From Cordylochernes scorpioides (Eukaryota > Arthropoda > Arachnida > Pseudoscorpiones > Chernetidae): 64,000 nucleotides of DNA. A program made the position numbers and the translations under genes. The DNA is taken from positions 143,436,623 through 143,500,622 of the forward strand of contig CP092863.1 of assembly GCA_030710605.1 (NCBI GenBank), in the 5' to 3' direction. The notes under the pieces were generated by a model. That model was not told the DNA's origin, ran no database searches, and was given only the letters and a program-made list of their open reading frames with translations. Below, piece by piece: positions 20,320 to 30,436 of this stretch (position 1 is the stretch's first letter; every line of letters starts with the position of its first letter).

Positions 20320-20760
20320 TACTCATGGACAAAACTTAAAGAAGTTGTACCTTTTACCATGTATATCGGGATTGAGACAATAACTCTGAAAGATATTACA
20401 GTGACATTTATTGAAGACATACGAGATAACCAATATACACTCATGGACAAAACTTAAGGAAGTTGTACCTTTTACCATGTATATCGAGATTGAGACAATA
20501 ACTCTGAAAGATATTACAGTGACATTTATTGAAGACATACGAGATAACCAACATACACTCATGGACAAAACTTAAGGAAGTTGTACCTTTTAGCATGTAT
20601 GTCGGGATTCAGACAATAATTCTGAAAGATATTACAGTGACCTTTATTCAAGACACACGAGGTAACCAAGTGTGAACAAAATTGACTCTGTCTGCTTCAT
20701 TAAAACAGACGACTGGCAACATCAAAGACTATCCACTTCATTAAGTTTTGTCCATGAGAG
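20320..20760 (+). mobile_element. Array S, copy 2 (3 units) with inverted end
   Basis: Units of 118 bp start at 20320, 20438 and 20556 with ACTCATGGACAAAACTTAA. The right end, TTAAGTTTTGTCCATGAGAG near 20740, is the inverted form of the unit start. The block therefore looks like a TIR transposon whose left part, TIR included, has been tandemly amplified. Confidence 0.75.
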
Positions 20761-20792
20761 TATACTTTAAACATTTTTTTTCAAATAAAAAA

Positions 20793-20870
20793 AGGTGGTC
20801 CAATGCGGGATTCGAACCCGGGTCGTGTCTATCAAAACCCGACAGTTTATACCATTCATCCACCAGCCCC
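20793..20870 (-). tRNA. tRNA-like relic
   Basis: On the minus strand the segment has a perfect B box (GGTTCGAATCC), a T-arm with one mismatch, an A-box-like GTGGATGAATGGTATAAAC and a possible anticodon loop containing TTTTGA. The acceptor strands do not pair and the anticodon arm has too many bases, so it is a tRNA pseudogene or tRNA-derived repeat, perhaps glutamine-like, not a working gene. Confidence 0.4.
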
Positions 20871-21100
20871 CATTTAGAAGTTGGCGTGAAAGACATTAAA
20901 AGTGATGGGTTCTCAAGAAATAGGACGCCGATAAATAACGTTGAGAGCTAATGGCAGATTTCCAACGGGGGGTCTACATGTTCCAAGCCCCGTCAATAAC
21001 TGGCCAAATCTCTTATTGTTTTACTGCCTTATCATTTTTGTTGTTTATGGCACTAAAGTTAAATGGAAAAATTGCTATATATATATAACATAAAGTAAGA
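20871..21100. other. No feature seen
   Basis: Non-coding, nothing supported. Confidence 0.4.
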
Positions 21101-21104
21101 AAAA

Positions 21105-21300
21105 TAAAGGGTATCTTGCGCCATCTAAAGGAATAAATATCAACTATTCATTGATTTTTTAATTATTCCAGAATTGCCCAAATACCCATTCTTGATTAAT
21201 CAAGTAAAGTTAACCACGTACGCATTTCGGGCTGTTGGCCCTCATCAGCGTGGTGCAAGCTGTACATCAACGGTTTTACGGTTTAATAACCAAAATGTAT
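21105..21300 (-). repeat. Repeat family A copy with hammerhead
   Basis: It is colinear with 32500-32660: GCGCCATCT, AACTATTCATTGATTTTTTA, CCAGAATTG, GATTAATCAAG, then the hammerhead region and GGTGCAAG. Confidence 0.8.
21213..21254 (-). ncRNA. Hammerhead ribozyme motif, family A, copy 1
   Basis: Minus strand order: stem I ACCACG, core CTGATGA, stem II GGGC with loop CAACA and GCCC, core GAAA, short stem III ATGCGT with triplet GTA, then CGTGGT, which is fully complementary to stem I (6 bp). All core positions match the consensus. GUA is an allowed though less usual cleavage triplet. Activity not shown. Confidence 0.78.
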
Positions 21301-21339
21301 GATTTTTTGAGGAGTAAATATATGATTCTTTCAATTATT

Positions 21340-21657
21340 CCAGAATATAGATGGAGAATTTGCCAAAATTCTAGCCAAAGATTTGGCCCAGCTACCTTTC
21401 CAGCAAAACACCTCTTTGGTAGATTGTGAAGATTCCATTAGATCCCGTGTGGATCTCATGGAATAAAGTCTGCCCTAGACTGACGAGGGCCATTAGCCCG
21501 ACACCATGGTCTCTAGGTGGACGCTTATCAGTTTGCCAAAGCTGGTGTTGTGGCTTTGTCACAGACCTGAGGCCGCTAGTTTGTGGCGACGGTCAATAGA
21601 TGGCGTCAGATTTTGACGTTTATTTTGACGGGAGAAGCGCCTTTTGCTTCTATGGAT
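21340..21657 (+). repeat. Repeat family B unit, plus strand
   Basis: A full unit homologous to the minus-strand units at 479 and 31451. It lies just downstream of the oppositely oriented family A copy. Confidence 0.8.
21468..21522 (+). ncRNA. Hammerhead motif, family B, copy 2 (core mutated)
   Basis: Same arrangement as 658-712: stem I GTCTGCCCTAGA, core CTGACGA, stem II GGGC/GCCC, triplet GTC and return strand TCTAGGTGGAC. The second core box is GACA instead of GAAA, which should abolish cleavage. Confidence 0.7.
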
Positions 21658-21800
21658 ATTCCAGAATTGACCATATTTTTCACATACAACAAAAAGTTGC
21701 GGAAGGATGATATTCATACACCAAAAGAGGCACATCTACCGTTTTTGATTCATTTAGAACAAGGCATTATATTTATATGTGTATTACAGCTTAAACATAT

Positions 21801-22933
21801 TGTAACAAAGTATTTATTATTTTATTAGCAGAGTAATATTATTTATGTTTATATTTGACTATAAAGGTCAAAGACTCTTCCAGTAAGATATGTCAAGTAA
21901 GAAGTTTCAGAAGATGAGTTTCTTTTAATTGTAAAACATTACAAGCTTTCGGGCAATGCCCTTCTACAGGTAAAATAAAAATAAAAATAAAATTAAAGGT
22001 AAATTAAGGCAACTAAGCAACTGAGTATTAAACAATGTAAATATATATCAGCTAACCATAGAAAACAAAAACAAAAATAAGATATATATACACACTCGCG
22101 TGAGACTACTCGCGCGTCTGGATTTGAATGAATTAAAATTGTGTTAATATTTGAAAAATTAGAGAGTTAGAAAAATTATTATAATGATATTACATAACTA
22201 AATATATCTAAGTAACTATTACGGGTAAATTTGTGTGGTTAATGACTATGCTATGGACTGCCATCTATGAATTGGTATTTAATGATTAGTGAGAGAAAAA
22301 CCGTTTATACTCTGTACACTTCCCTCTTTTGCTTATCTTTTGTTTATCACTGATTGTTTGTTCTTGCTTGAAATAAATTGCTGTCTCATCCCGAAGTTGG
22401 TCTTTCCTAAATTTCCACGTGGCATTTTGAGGGAGATGCTGGGTAAGTTAGGGAAGACAAACTGAAGACCGCCGAGAAGACCTTGAAGCCATGGGTGCTG
22501 TGATATACATTTTCCGAGACTGGCTCCAGGATTCCACCGCCGTGCTAAAGTCAAGACTTCCCCCGAAGATGACGATGTCCCTATAGACGATACGACGACA
22601 AAGCCGCTCTTTACGCCGCAAGAAAAAGGACACAAAGGTACTAGGGACAAAGTTCCAAGACTTCGATGGAATCCTTGGCAGAAGCACGTCAGATCCTTGT
22701 CATTAACTACAATAATTGCTACCTGTGGGTCACAGCTCCCATAGGGAAGAAGCTATGTAACAAAGTATTTATTATTTTATTATCAGAGTATTATTTTTAT
22801 GTTTATATTTTTCTATACTCTGTACACTTCCCTCTTTTGCTTATCTTTTGTTTTATCACTCATAGTTTGTTCTTGCCTGAAATAAATTGTTGTCTCATCC
22901 CGAAGTTAGTCTTTCCTAAATTTCCACGTGGCA
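21801..22933 (+). mobile_element. TRIM-like LTR retrotransposon, copy 2
   Basis: LTR1 is 21801-22424 (interrupted by unrelated DNA at about 21860-22305), the internal region 22425-22755 and LTR2 22756-22933. LTR2 is intact at 178 bp, from TGTAACAAAG to CCACGTGGCA. The internal region is homologous to 1655-1982 and contains no gene; open frames in it are not conserved in phase between copies. Confidence 0.78.
21936..21976 (-). repeat. Hammerhead-like motif P3
   Basis: On the minus strand CTGTAGA, then AGGGC, ATT, GCCC, then GAAAGCTTG. It differs from the hammerhead core at one position of the first box (A6 to U). The same motif occurs in both arms of the palindrome at 36921-37151. Confidence 0.5.
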
Positions 22934-22989
22934 ATTATTTGGTAAATTCGGTAAAATTTATTTGATAAAGAAATATATAGGATAAACAG

Positions 22990-23285
22990 TTTATTTTTCC
23001 TATAGAGTTGTGTATGAAAATTTGAAACTATTTTAGACGCGTAAGATTCTTTTTGCAATTAAACAATTTCTACTGACCTTACTGCAATGGAAAAATTAAT
23101 GGGAGTGCCTGGCTCATCAGTGGTAAACTCTCCCAGCGGTTTCGCCAGTTTAATCTACCAAACCGTTGTTATATTGCATTTTTCGATCTTCTTTTTATAG
23201 TGATACTGATGCTAGACTCTTGGAATGGGTATTTTAGATGAACTATGGACATAAGCTTTGAGGACAGCAGAATTACATACATTTA
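22990..23285. repeat. Interspersed repeat R
   Basis: It is homologous to 47060-47330 (TTTCGCCAGTTTAATCTACC-like block, then GACATAAGCTTT and GACAGNAGAATTACAT) and in part to 7920-8029. Type unknown. Confidence 0.65.
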
Positions 23286-23364
23286 TATATATATATGAGT
23301 TGTGTATGTTTGTAACCAAATATAAAATATCTTTAGAATTTTATTTGTTTAATGTTAATGAGAA

Positions 23365-23420
23365 CTTTAGTGATGTTTCTCATGTGAGAGGTCAGGATAT
23401 GCCTTTTTTATTTTTTTTCT
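23365..23420 (-). repeat. Repeat family G fragment
   Basis: GGTCAGGATATGCCTTTTTT matches 30350-30372. Confidence 0.55.
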
Positions 23421-23479
23421 CATTTTGTGTGTCAAATATATTCTCCCTATTAATTTAAAAAACGATAATTAAACTCATT

Positions 23480-23815
23480 AAATTTATAATACAATATAAA
23501 GCGGCTTATGATTATAGAACGACATTTGAAAATTATCCCGCATGTGTTTCTTTTGAACGAAAAATCTAAATTTATTTTACGGAGAAATAACGATTATTTC
23601 TACCTTAGGGATGAAGTATGAAAGGATGAATTGTGAAGAGTAATGATAAATGGAAAATAAAAGTATTCAGGGATTCCCATCCTATTCATCCTTTCATACT
23701 TCATTCCTAAGGTTAGAAATGATCGTTATTTCTCCTTGAAATAAAATTTCGATTTTTCTCGTTCAAAAGAAACACATGCGGGATTATTTTTCAAATGTCG
23801 TTCTAAAACCCATTA
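23480..23815. repeat. Foldback element family F, copy 2 (nested palindrome)
   Basis: The outer arms match 5027-5162. A second palindrome lies between them (ATGAAGTATGAAAGGATGAA and its reverse complement), giving a hairpin of about 300 bp. Confidence 0.78.
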
Positions 23816-23819
23816 AATA

Positions 23820-24775
23820 TTTATAGTTAATATGTAAATAAAATTCAAACCCATCAACAAATTAATTGTGATACAAAACAATATTTTATACAGAATGCAT
23901 TGGCACGCCATCTGTTATTTAAAATGTAAACTATTTATAACGCTTGTGTTACTTTACAAATAAAACATTCTTACTACTGCCCTTACTGCAATCATTACAG
24001 GTCTTCCTATTATTTTTATTGCAGTAAAAGGCAGTATAAATTTATTTTATATGAAGTAGAAACATACGGGTAGGCTATAAGTAGCTTACATTAACTAACT
24101 TTGCCGTAGTGGGGGGGCCCGAGTCCGACTTCCAAGTCGTTCCGCCAAGAGATCAACACCACAGAGGTCCGTACGTCTCTTGACCTCACGGACAATACAG
24201 CAGCTACAATTTTTGTCTCCTCTCTAATTGTAAATACGCTGCTGTATCACCTCATAAGCATAAATAATTAACTAACTAAGCAAAAATGTAGGAAATATAT
24301 ATGTATATTTGATTAAAAAGACATATATTGGATCAAAATATCATTTATTTTACCAATATTCCAGTTGGCTGAACGCTAACCTTTATCAAGGTGTTATAAC
24401 ATATTAATGTGTGTCACAAACTCAGCGCAACATTGTTGTTGACTAAAATTAATATGTTATAACACCTTGATAAAGGTTGGCGTTCAGCCAACTGAAATAT
24501 TGGTAAAATAAATGATATTTTGATCCAATATATGCCTTTTTAATTACTAGACCTATATATTTCCTACATTTTTGTTTAGTTATTGTAAGCTACTTATCGA
24601 ACACCCTTATGTTTATACTTTAAATAAAATAAATGTATACTGCCGTTTACTGCAATAAAAATAATAGGAAGGCCTGTAATGATTGCAGTAAGGGCAGTAG
24701 TAAAAGTTTTTTATTTAGTATAACAATTAATTTGTTGATGTGTTTGAATTTTATTTACATATTGGTAATCTTAGA
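23820..24775. repeat. Large palindrome with P1 core
   Basis: The inner arms 24318-24420 and 24440-24543 are inverted copies of the P1 Penelope-type remnant. Homology continues outward (TGCAATCATTACAGGTCTTC on the left, inverted on the right near 24680, then AACAAATTAATTGT). The left arm contains an extra GC-rich stretch at about 24097-24280 that the right arm lacks. Confidence 0.75.
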
Positions 24776-25686
24776 AATATTGGTAAAATAAATGATATTT
24801 TGATCCAATAAATGTCTTTTTAATTAAATATTTATTTATGGATTGCTCTATTTTCAAAAAATATAGGTCTAGTGTACATTTACAAACAAAAAACGACTAA
24901 ATTGTGTCCCTAAGTTGAACTATAAACTAGAAAGGAAAACAAGGAAGAGACAGAATGTCGACAGTACGGACCCAATTCTAACTTCTTCCCGTCTTCTTGG
25001 AAACGAAGCCAATTTTGGAACTTTTCCCTTGAGAACGCTTTTAGGTGATTTAGCATTAGAAATTGTTGGCCTTAATTTATGGTTATTTCACCAGTCGTTT
25101 GTTTCTATTTCTCGTTGCCAATGATTATGAGGGTGTTTAGAAGAGTATTCTTAGTGAGACGCCATCTTTGTTTTCTGTTTTCTTCATATGAAACACTTGA
25201 ACTGCCGCTGTTCTATATGGACTTTGTTACTGAGGACTTTTTTGGGGTTTTTTCGATTTGTTACATGCTTCTTTTAGTCCTTTTTTCATTATATGCTCGT
25301 TTTCTGTACTTTATTTTTCACTTTTAGTCCTTTTTGTACTTTCGTTAGATTTGTTTTTATTGTTCTTCTCGTTTTCACGTTATACCTGTTTATATATCAC
25401 TTTTATGCTACGTTTTGTTATATATATTTATGCTTAATTTTGTTAAATTCGTGTGTTTTGTATTTTATATAAATTGCCTATTCGTTTTTCCTTTGTTGTT
25501 TTCGCTTCTAAATATCTATTTATGGCTTTTTTTATACTTCTCTTTTATATTCTTACGTCTTTTTAAGCTATTTCTTTATATACTTTACGTCTTTTATAAT
25601 GCACCTTTATTTAAAAAATTAGTATAAAATAATTAATTCTTTTTTGTTTATCTTTATATACTTTACACCTTTTTGTGTGACCTCTA
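24776..25686 (+). other. T-rich stretch
   Basis: From about 25130 the plus strand becomes strongly T-rich with recurring TTTATATACTTTACG-like words. Short open frames rich in Phe and Leu reflect this composition. No gene called. Confidence 0.5.
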
Positions 25687-26015
25687 TATACACTCATAGA
25701 CAAAACTTAAGGAAGTTGTACCTTTTAGCATGTATATCGGGATTTAGACAATAACTCTGAAATATAGTACAGTGACCTTTATTGAAGACATAAGAGATAG
25801 CCAAGGGTGTATACACTCATAGAAAAAATTCAAGGAAGTTGTACCTTTTATCATGTATATCGGAATTCAGACAATAACTCTGAAATATATTACAGTGACC
25901 TTTATTGAAGACACATGAGATAGCCAAGTGTAAACAAAATTGCCTTTGTCTCCTTAAAAAAAAACAGACGACCAGTGACATCAAAATATGAAACTTTCTT
26001 TTGTCAATGAGTATA
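25687..26015 (+). mobile_element. Array S, copy 3 (2 units)
   Basis: Units start ACTCATAGACAAAACTTAAG near 25692 and near 25815; the end block and an inverted terminus (CTTTTGTCAATGAGTATA) are present as at 20760. Confidence 0.72.
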
Positions 26016-26425
26016 CTTTAAGTCTTTTATGAATCCCTTCATATACATTACACTCTTTTAGATTCTCCTTTATATATTAACGCCTTTTATTGTGCTTTTC
26101 CATAATTTTATTCCACTTTTTTGTCTTTCTTTATAATAAAACTTTACAATTTTGCGTTTCTCTTTATAAACTTTGAGTCAATATTTTGTTTCTCTTCATT
26201 ATTTTCCAAGCTATTATACCGCTTTGATTTATAAACTTTCCCATTATTTCGCTTCTTCTTATAGATCTTAAATATTTGTTGTGTTTTTCCTTTATATATA
26301 ATTTTACGCCATTTTTGTATTTATATTCTTCACGTCTTTTTATGATTTCCTTTATGCATTTATACTTTATATTATTATACTTTTAAATTATATTGTAGCA
26401 AAGAGTATATTTATTATATTGTGGC
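26016..26425 (+). other. T-rich stretch, continued
   Basis: Degenerate repeats of CTTTATATATTNACGCCTTTT-like words; no gene. Confidence 0.45.
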
Positions 26426-26429
26426 ATGC

Positions 26430-26704
26430 ATGGCGTTAGAAAATAGTTCTAAAAGTGGCCAATAGGTGGCGCCATGGATTTATGCGGCGTTTCTCTGCTC
26501 TGACTCTGTTGTTGGTCCTGTTCCTTCGTCATCCCCTGTAATAAATGGTTCTGTGCATGATTCCTCCTCCGGCCTCATCCTGCCCCCTGTATTATGTAAA
26601 GTACTTGTTATATGATATTGCGACCATTTATAATGTAGATAAAGTGTTTCAATAAACTCTCTTGTTCTTCAGCGTTGTGCGGTCGTGACTCTCCTTCCGA
26701 CAAC
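26430..26704 (+). other. Candidate LTR
   Basis: The segment starts TGTGGCATGC, contains AATAAA signals (CAATAAACTCTCTTG) and ends CCGACAACA, followed by a GC-rich stretch to about 26880. This is the shape of an LTR plus leader. No second LTR or coding region is present. Confidence 0.4.
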
Positions 26705-26894
26705 ACATCGCTGCGCCTCTGGTCAGTCCTGACTGTCCCCCCACCCGTGGTAAGGCTGACGGATACTGCCAGAGGTTAGGGGAGTTTCACGTGGTGGCGT
26801 GGCTCCCAGGTGGTAGTGTAGGGAAGGCCAAAGGGTCAGCCACAGTAAGGAAGCGTTAAGAAAGGTAGAGCACGCAACAATATTTTATATACAA

Positions 26895-27055
26895 ATTAGT
26901 ATTTTTTATATTTATATTATTTATATTTTGTTATATATATACTCTGGAAACTTCCCTCATTACTTAACTTATATCATATAAATTTTGATTTTGTTCTTGC
27001 CTTAAATAAATTGCTGTGTCATCCTGAAGTTTGTCTTCACTAATTTTCTACGTTA
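26895..27055 (+). repeat. TRIM LTR fragment
   Basis: ATAAATTGCTGTGTCATCCT and the terminal AATTTTCTACGT match the TRIM LTR 3' part. Confidence 0.6.
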
Positions 27056-27119
27056 TAATATACTTTATATTCTTACGCCTTTTGATGTTTCATTTCATTA
27101 CAAATAATTCTTATTTGTT

Positions 27120-27378
27120 CCTTCTAGCACGGACCCACGTTGAAGTCACAGCACGAAAAAGAGGGCGTATAACCCAGTAATACGAACATTACACGACCCT
27201 CCACGTGGAAGCCAGCCCGGGATAAAACTAACGGCATCCTCCAGCTATGATGGATGACTCTGACTAAAGCGATCCATCAACCAGCCCCTTGTCGAGGCGC
27301 CTGTTGCCATAAACCGCTGATCTTTGCCTTCTCATTACCATGTCGCCTCTAACTAGACACTTCCAGTACCTCATTTCC
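27120..27378. other. GC-rich unidentified segment
   Basis: No ORF or match within the window; probably the remnant of a retroelement. Confidence 0.3.
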
Positions 27379-27734
27379 TTCTTCTTCTTCTTTCTTATCT
27401 CCACTTAATCATATTAGAGTATCAAGCTTGTAGAGCTTGAGATCATGACTGGGTGAAGTAGAATGCGTGTACCTTTGTCATTAAGACTGGGAGTAATACT
27501 CGGTGGTAGGCCGACTTTGCTCCAAAAGAAATGGTCACCTCTGACATGAGGAACAGACGCCATGTGCAGCTGCTCCTAACATGGAGTACAAACGTTGCTC
27601 ATTCTGTATCCTTGGATTAGGAGCCTTACAGGGTACTATCAGCCGGGCCAGCTGAGCCCAGGTTTTTGAGTGAGCTTGTTACTGCTCCCCCTCATTCTTT
27701 TTCTTCCGGGCTTGGGACCGGCAAATGCGGAGTT
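27379..27734 (-). mobile_element. SINE-like retroposon, copy 3
   Basis: It is homologous to 1126-1500 on the opposite strand, with the (GAA)n tail at the left and the same 5' start at the right. CCTCATTTCC at 27369-27378 and 27735-27744 is a clean target duplication. Confidence 0.78.
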
Positions 27735-27969
27735 CCTCATTTCCTAAATTTACATATTTCCTAGCACAACCTTGATCTGGTTTCGCAATAACTTCATTCA
27801 ACTATTGGCTTATGCACTTTAAATTTATTCAAATTGAAACAAATCGGCATTTTATATATTGCATAAAATTCAGTAATAAATCTATGATACAATTTCAAGA
27901 GAAAAGGGTATCGTAAAATCCTTATTGTACTATCTTTTACAATTAAGTACAACCTCAATCTTACACTAA

Positions 27970-28704
27970 TCTATATATATAATTGCCTTATTCTGTCTGA
28001 AGCTCACGGATAGAATGCGCGCCCATTGGCTGCCGGCGAACACGTGTCCTCCCTGCCCCCCTCTAGACAACCCTGTTATCAGCTGTGTGATACATACACC
28101 TGTCTATAGCGGCCATTCTAGACAACCCTGTTATCAGCAGTGTGTTACATCCACCTGTCTATACAGACCACCCTGTCTATAGCGACCACTGACCACCCTG
28201 CCTATAGCGACCACTCTAGACAACCCTGTTATCAGCTGTGTGATACATCCACCTGTCTTTACAGACCACCCTGTATATAGCGGCCATTCTAGATAACCCT
28301 GTTATCAGCTGTGTGATACATACACCTGTCTATAGCGGCCACTCTAGACAACCCTGTTATAAGCTGTGTGATACATCCACCTGTCCATACAGGCCACCCT
28401 GTCTATAGCGGTCACTTTAGGCAACCCTGTTATCATCAGTGTGTTACATTCACCTGTCTATACAGACCACCCTGTCTATAGCGGTCACTTTAGGCAACCC
28501 TGTTATCAGCAGTGTGATACATACACCTGTCTATACAGACCACCCTGTCTATAGCGGCCACTCTAGACAACCCTGTTATCAGCTGTGTGATACATACACC
28601 TGTCTATACAGACCACCCTTTCTATAGCGACCACCCAAGACAACGTTTTTAAAATATATTCGCACTCGGGTAAAACCCGGGCGTTGCCCGGGCCATTCGT
28701 CTAG
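27970..28704 (+). mobile_element. Non-autonomous Helitron with a minisatellite
   Basis: It starts TCTATATATATAATTGCC, ends with hairpin CCCGGGCGTTGCCCGGG followed by CTAG, and sits between A and T. Most of the body is the tandem repeat listed next. Confidence 0.78.
28060..28640 (+). repeat. 73/55-bp minisatellite inside the Helitron
   Basis: Marker CAACCCTGTTATCA (or one variant) recurs at 28068, 28123, 28221, 28294, 28349, 28422, 28495 and 28568, giving spacings of 55, 98, 73, 55, 73, 73 and 73. The unit carries CCTGTCTATAGCGGCCACTC, close to the terminal repeat of the pogo-like MITE. A short open frame through it is not a gene. Confidence 0.85.
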
Positions 28705-28754
28705 TATATAATAAGTATTTAATTGGATTCCACAAATTACGAGATATATATATT

Positions 28755-28818
28755 TTTTAATTAAAAAGGCATATATTGGTAAAATAAATTATATTTTTGA
28801 TCCAATATATGCCTTTTA
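28755..28818. repeat. Short palindrome of P1 ends
   Basis: AAAAAGGCATATATTGG and its inverse face each other; these are the outer ends of the P1 remnant. Confidence 0.6.
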
Positions 28819-28854
28819 ATTAAAGATTTATTTATGGATTGCTCTATTTTCAAA

Positions 28855-30127
28855 AGTACCGCGACTTTTGTGTTTTTCAAAAATTATTTATTTATTCATG
28901 AATACCTATTTTGTCCCCTTCAAAGTAATCCCCATGAGATATTATACACTTGTGCCAACGGTTTTTCCAATCTTCGAAGCACTTCAAAAAATCATTTTTT
29001 TAAATCTTTTTCAGCTCCTCCTTCGATGCCGTCTTTATCTCGTCAAGCGTAGCGTAACGTCGTCCTTTCATGGGCCTCTTCAGTTTAGGGAACAAGAAAA
29101 AGTCACAGGGGGGCAGATCTGGGGAATACGGTGGCTGCGGCATCATTAGTGTGTGGGTTTTGGCCAAAAATTCGCGCACAAGCAACGATGTGTTATCGTG
29201 GTGCAAAGGCCAATTTTTGTTCTTCCACAAATCCGGGCGTTTCTGGCGGATTGCGCATAACTTGCAGGTAATATTCCTTATTGACCTTTCTACCCTGTGG
29301 CAAGAACCCATGATGCACCACGCCCCTGCAATCGAAGAAAACTGTCAGCAAAACTTTCACATTTGACCAAACTTGGCGCGCTTTTTTCGGTCTTGGTTCA
29401 TGCGGCAGCTTCCATTGAGATTATTGAGCTTTGGTTTCCACGTCATAACCATAAACCCACGCTTCGTCACCAGTTATGACCCTTTGGAGCAAATTTGGGT
29501 CGTCGCGGACAGAGTCCAACATCTCATTAGCAATGTTCATGCGATGCTGTTTTTGGTCGCAATTGAGCAATTTTGGTACGAATTTCGCGGGGACCCGTCT
29601 CATGCCCAAATCATTGATAAAATTTGAATGGCACGAGCCAATCGATATGTTTAGGTACTCAGCAACTTCTCTAACGGTGATTCGACGATTGGCCAATATC
29701 ATTTTCTCCACTTCATTAATTTTTTCGTCTGTTGTTGAAGTGCTTGGGCGTCCGGCACGCTCTTCGTCGTTCACATCTTCTCGGCCTTCTGAGAACATTT
29801 TGTACCACCGATAAACGTTGCTTCGTCCAAGGTAGTTTCTCCGTATGCCACAGTCAACATTCGGAATGCATCCGCGCACTTAATTTCGTTTTTCACACAA
29901 AATTTGATACAGGTTCTTTGATCCATTTTTTTAATAGGTAAAAATCGAAGACGATCCAAAACACCTGCAAGCAAAGCAGCTGTCAAAAAATAAGTGAACA
30001 TTCAAAATGGCCGAGCTTGTCAGCATAAGTGAGAGACATGAGTACCAACATAAAGCCACAAAAAGATCGAAATTCGAATATACGTAACCCGCGAAAATTC
30101 AAAATTCGCGATACTTTTTGAACACAC
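28855..30127 (-). mobile_element. mariner transposon, copy 1, inactive
   Basis: The 5' end (right) has the terminal sequence GTGTTCAAAAAGTATCGCGA. The left end retains only part of the inverted repeat (GTACCGCGAC). The interior encodes a broken DD34D transposase. The same family is at 48630. Confidence 0.88.
29000..29924 (-). pseudogene. mariner transposase (DD34D), broken
   Basis: The start is MDQRTCIKF at about 29924. The N-terminal helix-turn-helix region is followed by a 1-nt deletion near 29828, then DEERAGRPSTSTTDEKINEVE and the first catalytic Asp in VITGDEAWVYGYD near 29450. The frame then stops at 29421. The last part has HHDN with a deletion immediately after it (the usual APAH is missing) and YSPDLPPCDFFLF with the third Asp. 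At least three lesions exclude an active enzyme. An intact protein would cut and paste the element at TA sites. Confidence 0.9.
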
Positions 30128-30203
30128 CTCTATATATATGTGAAATATAATATATCTGTATAATATATCTGTATATGTGAAAATAATAGAAAAAAAAATA
30201 AAT

Positions 30204-30384
30204 AAAAAGGTCAGGTGTTGATATTAAAAATAAAAAAGGCATATCCTGACCAGGAGCACAAGTTCTTTTCAGATGGCAGAGCGAAATCAATGTTTAGTTG
30301 ATTTCTGTTCCACTAGATGGCGCTCTGCCATCTGAAAAGCACATGTGCTCCTGGTCAGGATATGCCTTTTTTATTTTTAATATA
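30204..30384. repeat. Repeat family G inverted dimer
   Basis: Arms of about 75 bp (AAAGGCATATCCTGACCAGG at the left, inverted at the right) face each other round GAAATCAATGTTTAGTTGATT. Confidence 0.78.
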
Positions 30385-30436
30385 TATACATATAGAAGCA
30401 TAGGGCGCCTCTCCCATCAAAATACTTATATATATA

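Noticed and set aside
20793-20870. Functional tRNA gene
   Set aside because: The B box is perfect, but acceptor strands do not pair and the anticodon arm is malformed.
23110-23130. CTGATGAG on the minus strand in repeat R as a hammerhead core
   Set aside because: No stem II pair and no GAAA box follow within a plausible distance.
25079-25627. Hydrophobic short ORFs as membrane proteins
   Set aside because: Phe/Leu-rich translations come from the T-rich composition; there is no conserved start or domain.
28439-28627. Open frame in the Helitron minisatellite
   Set aside because: It follows the tandem repeat and has no independent support.
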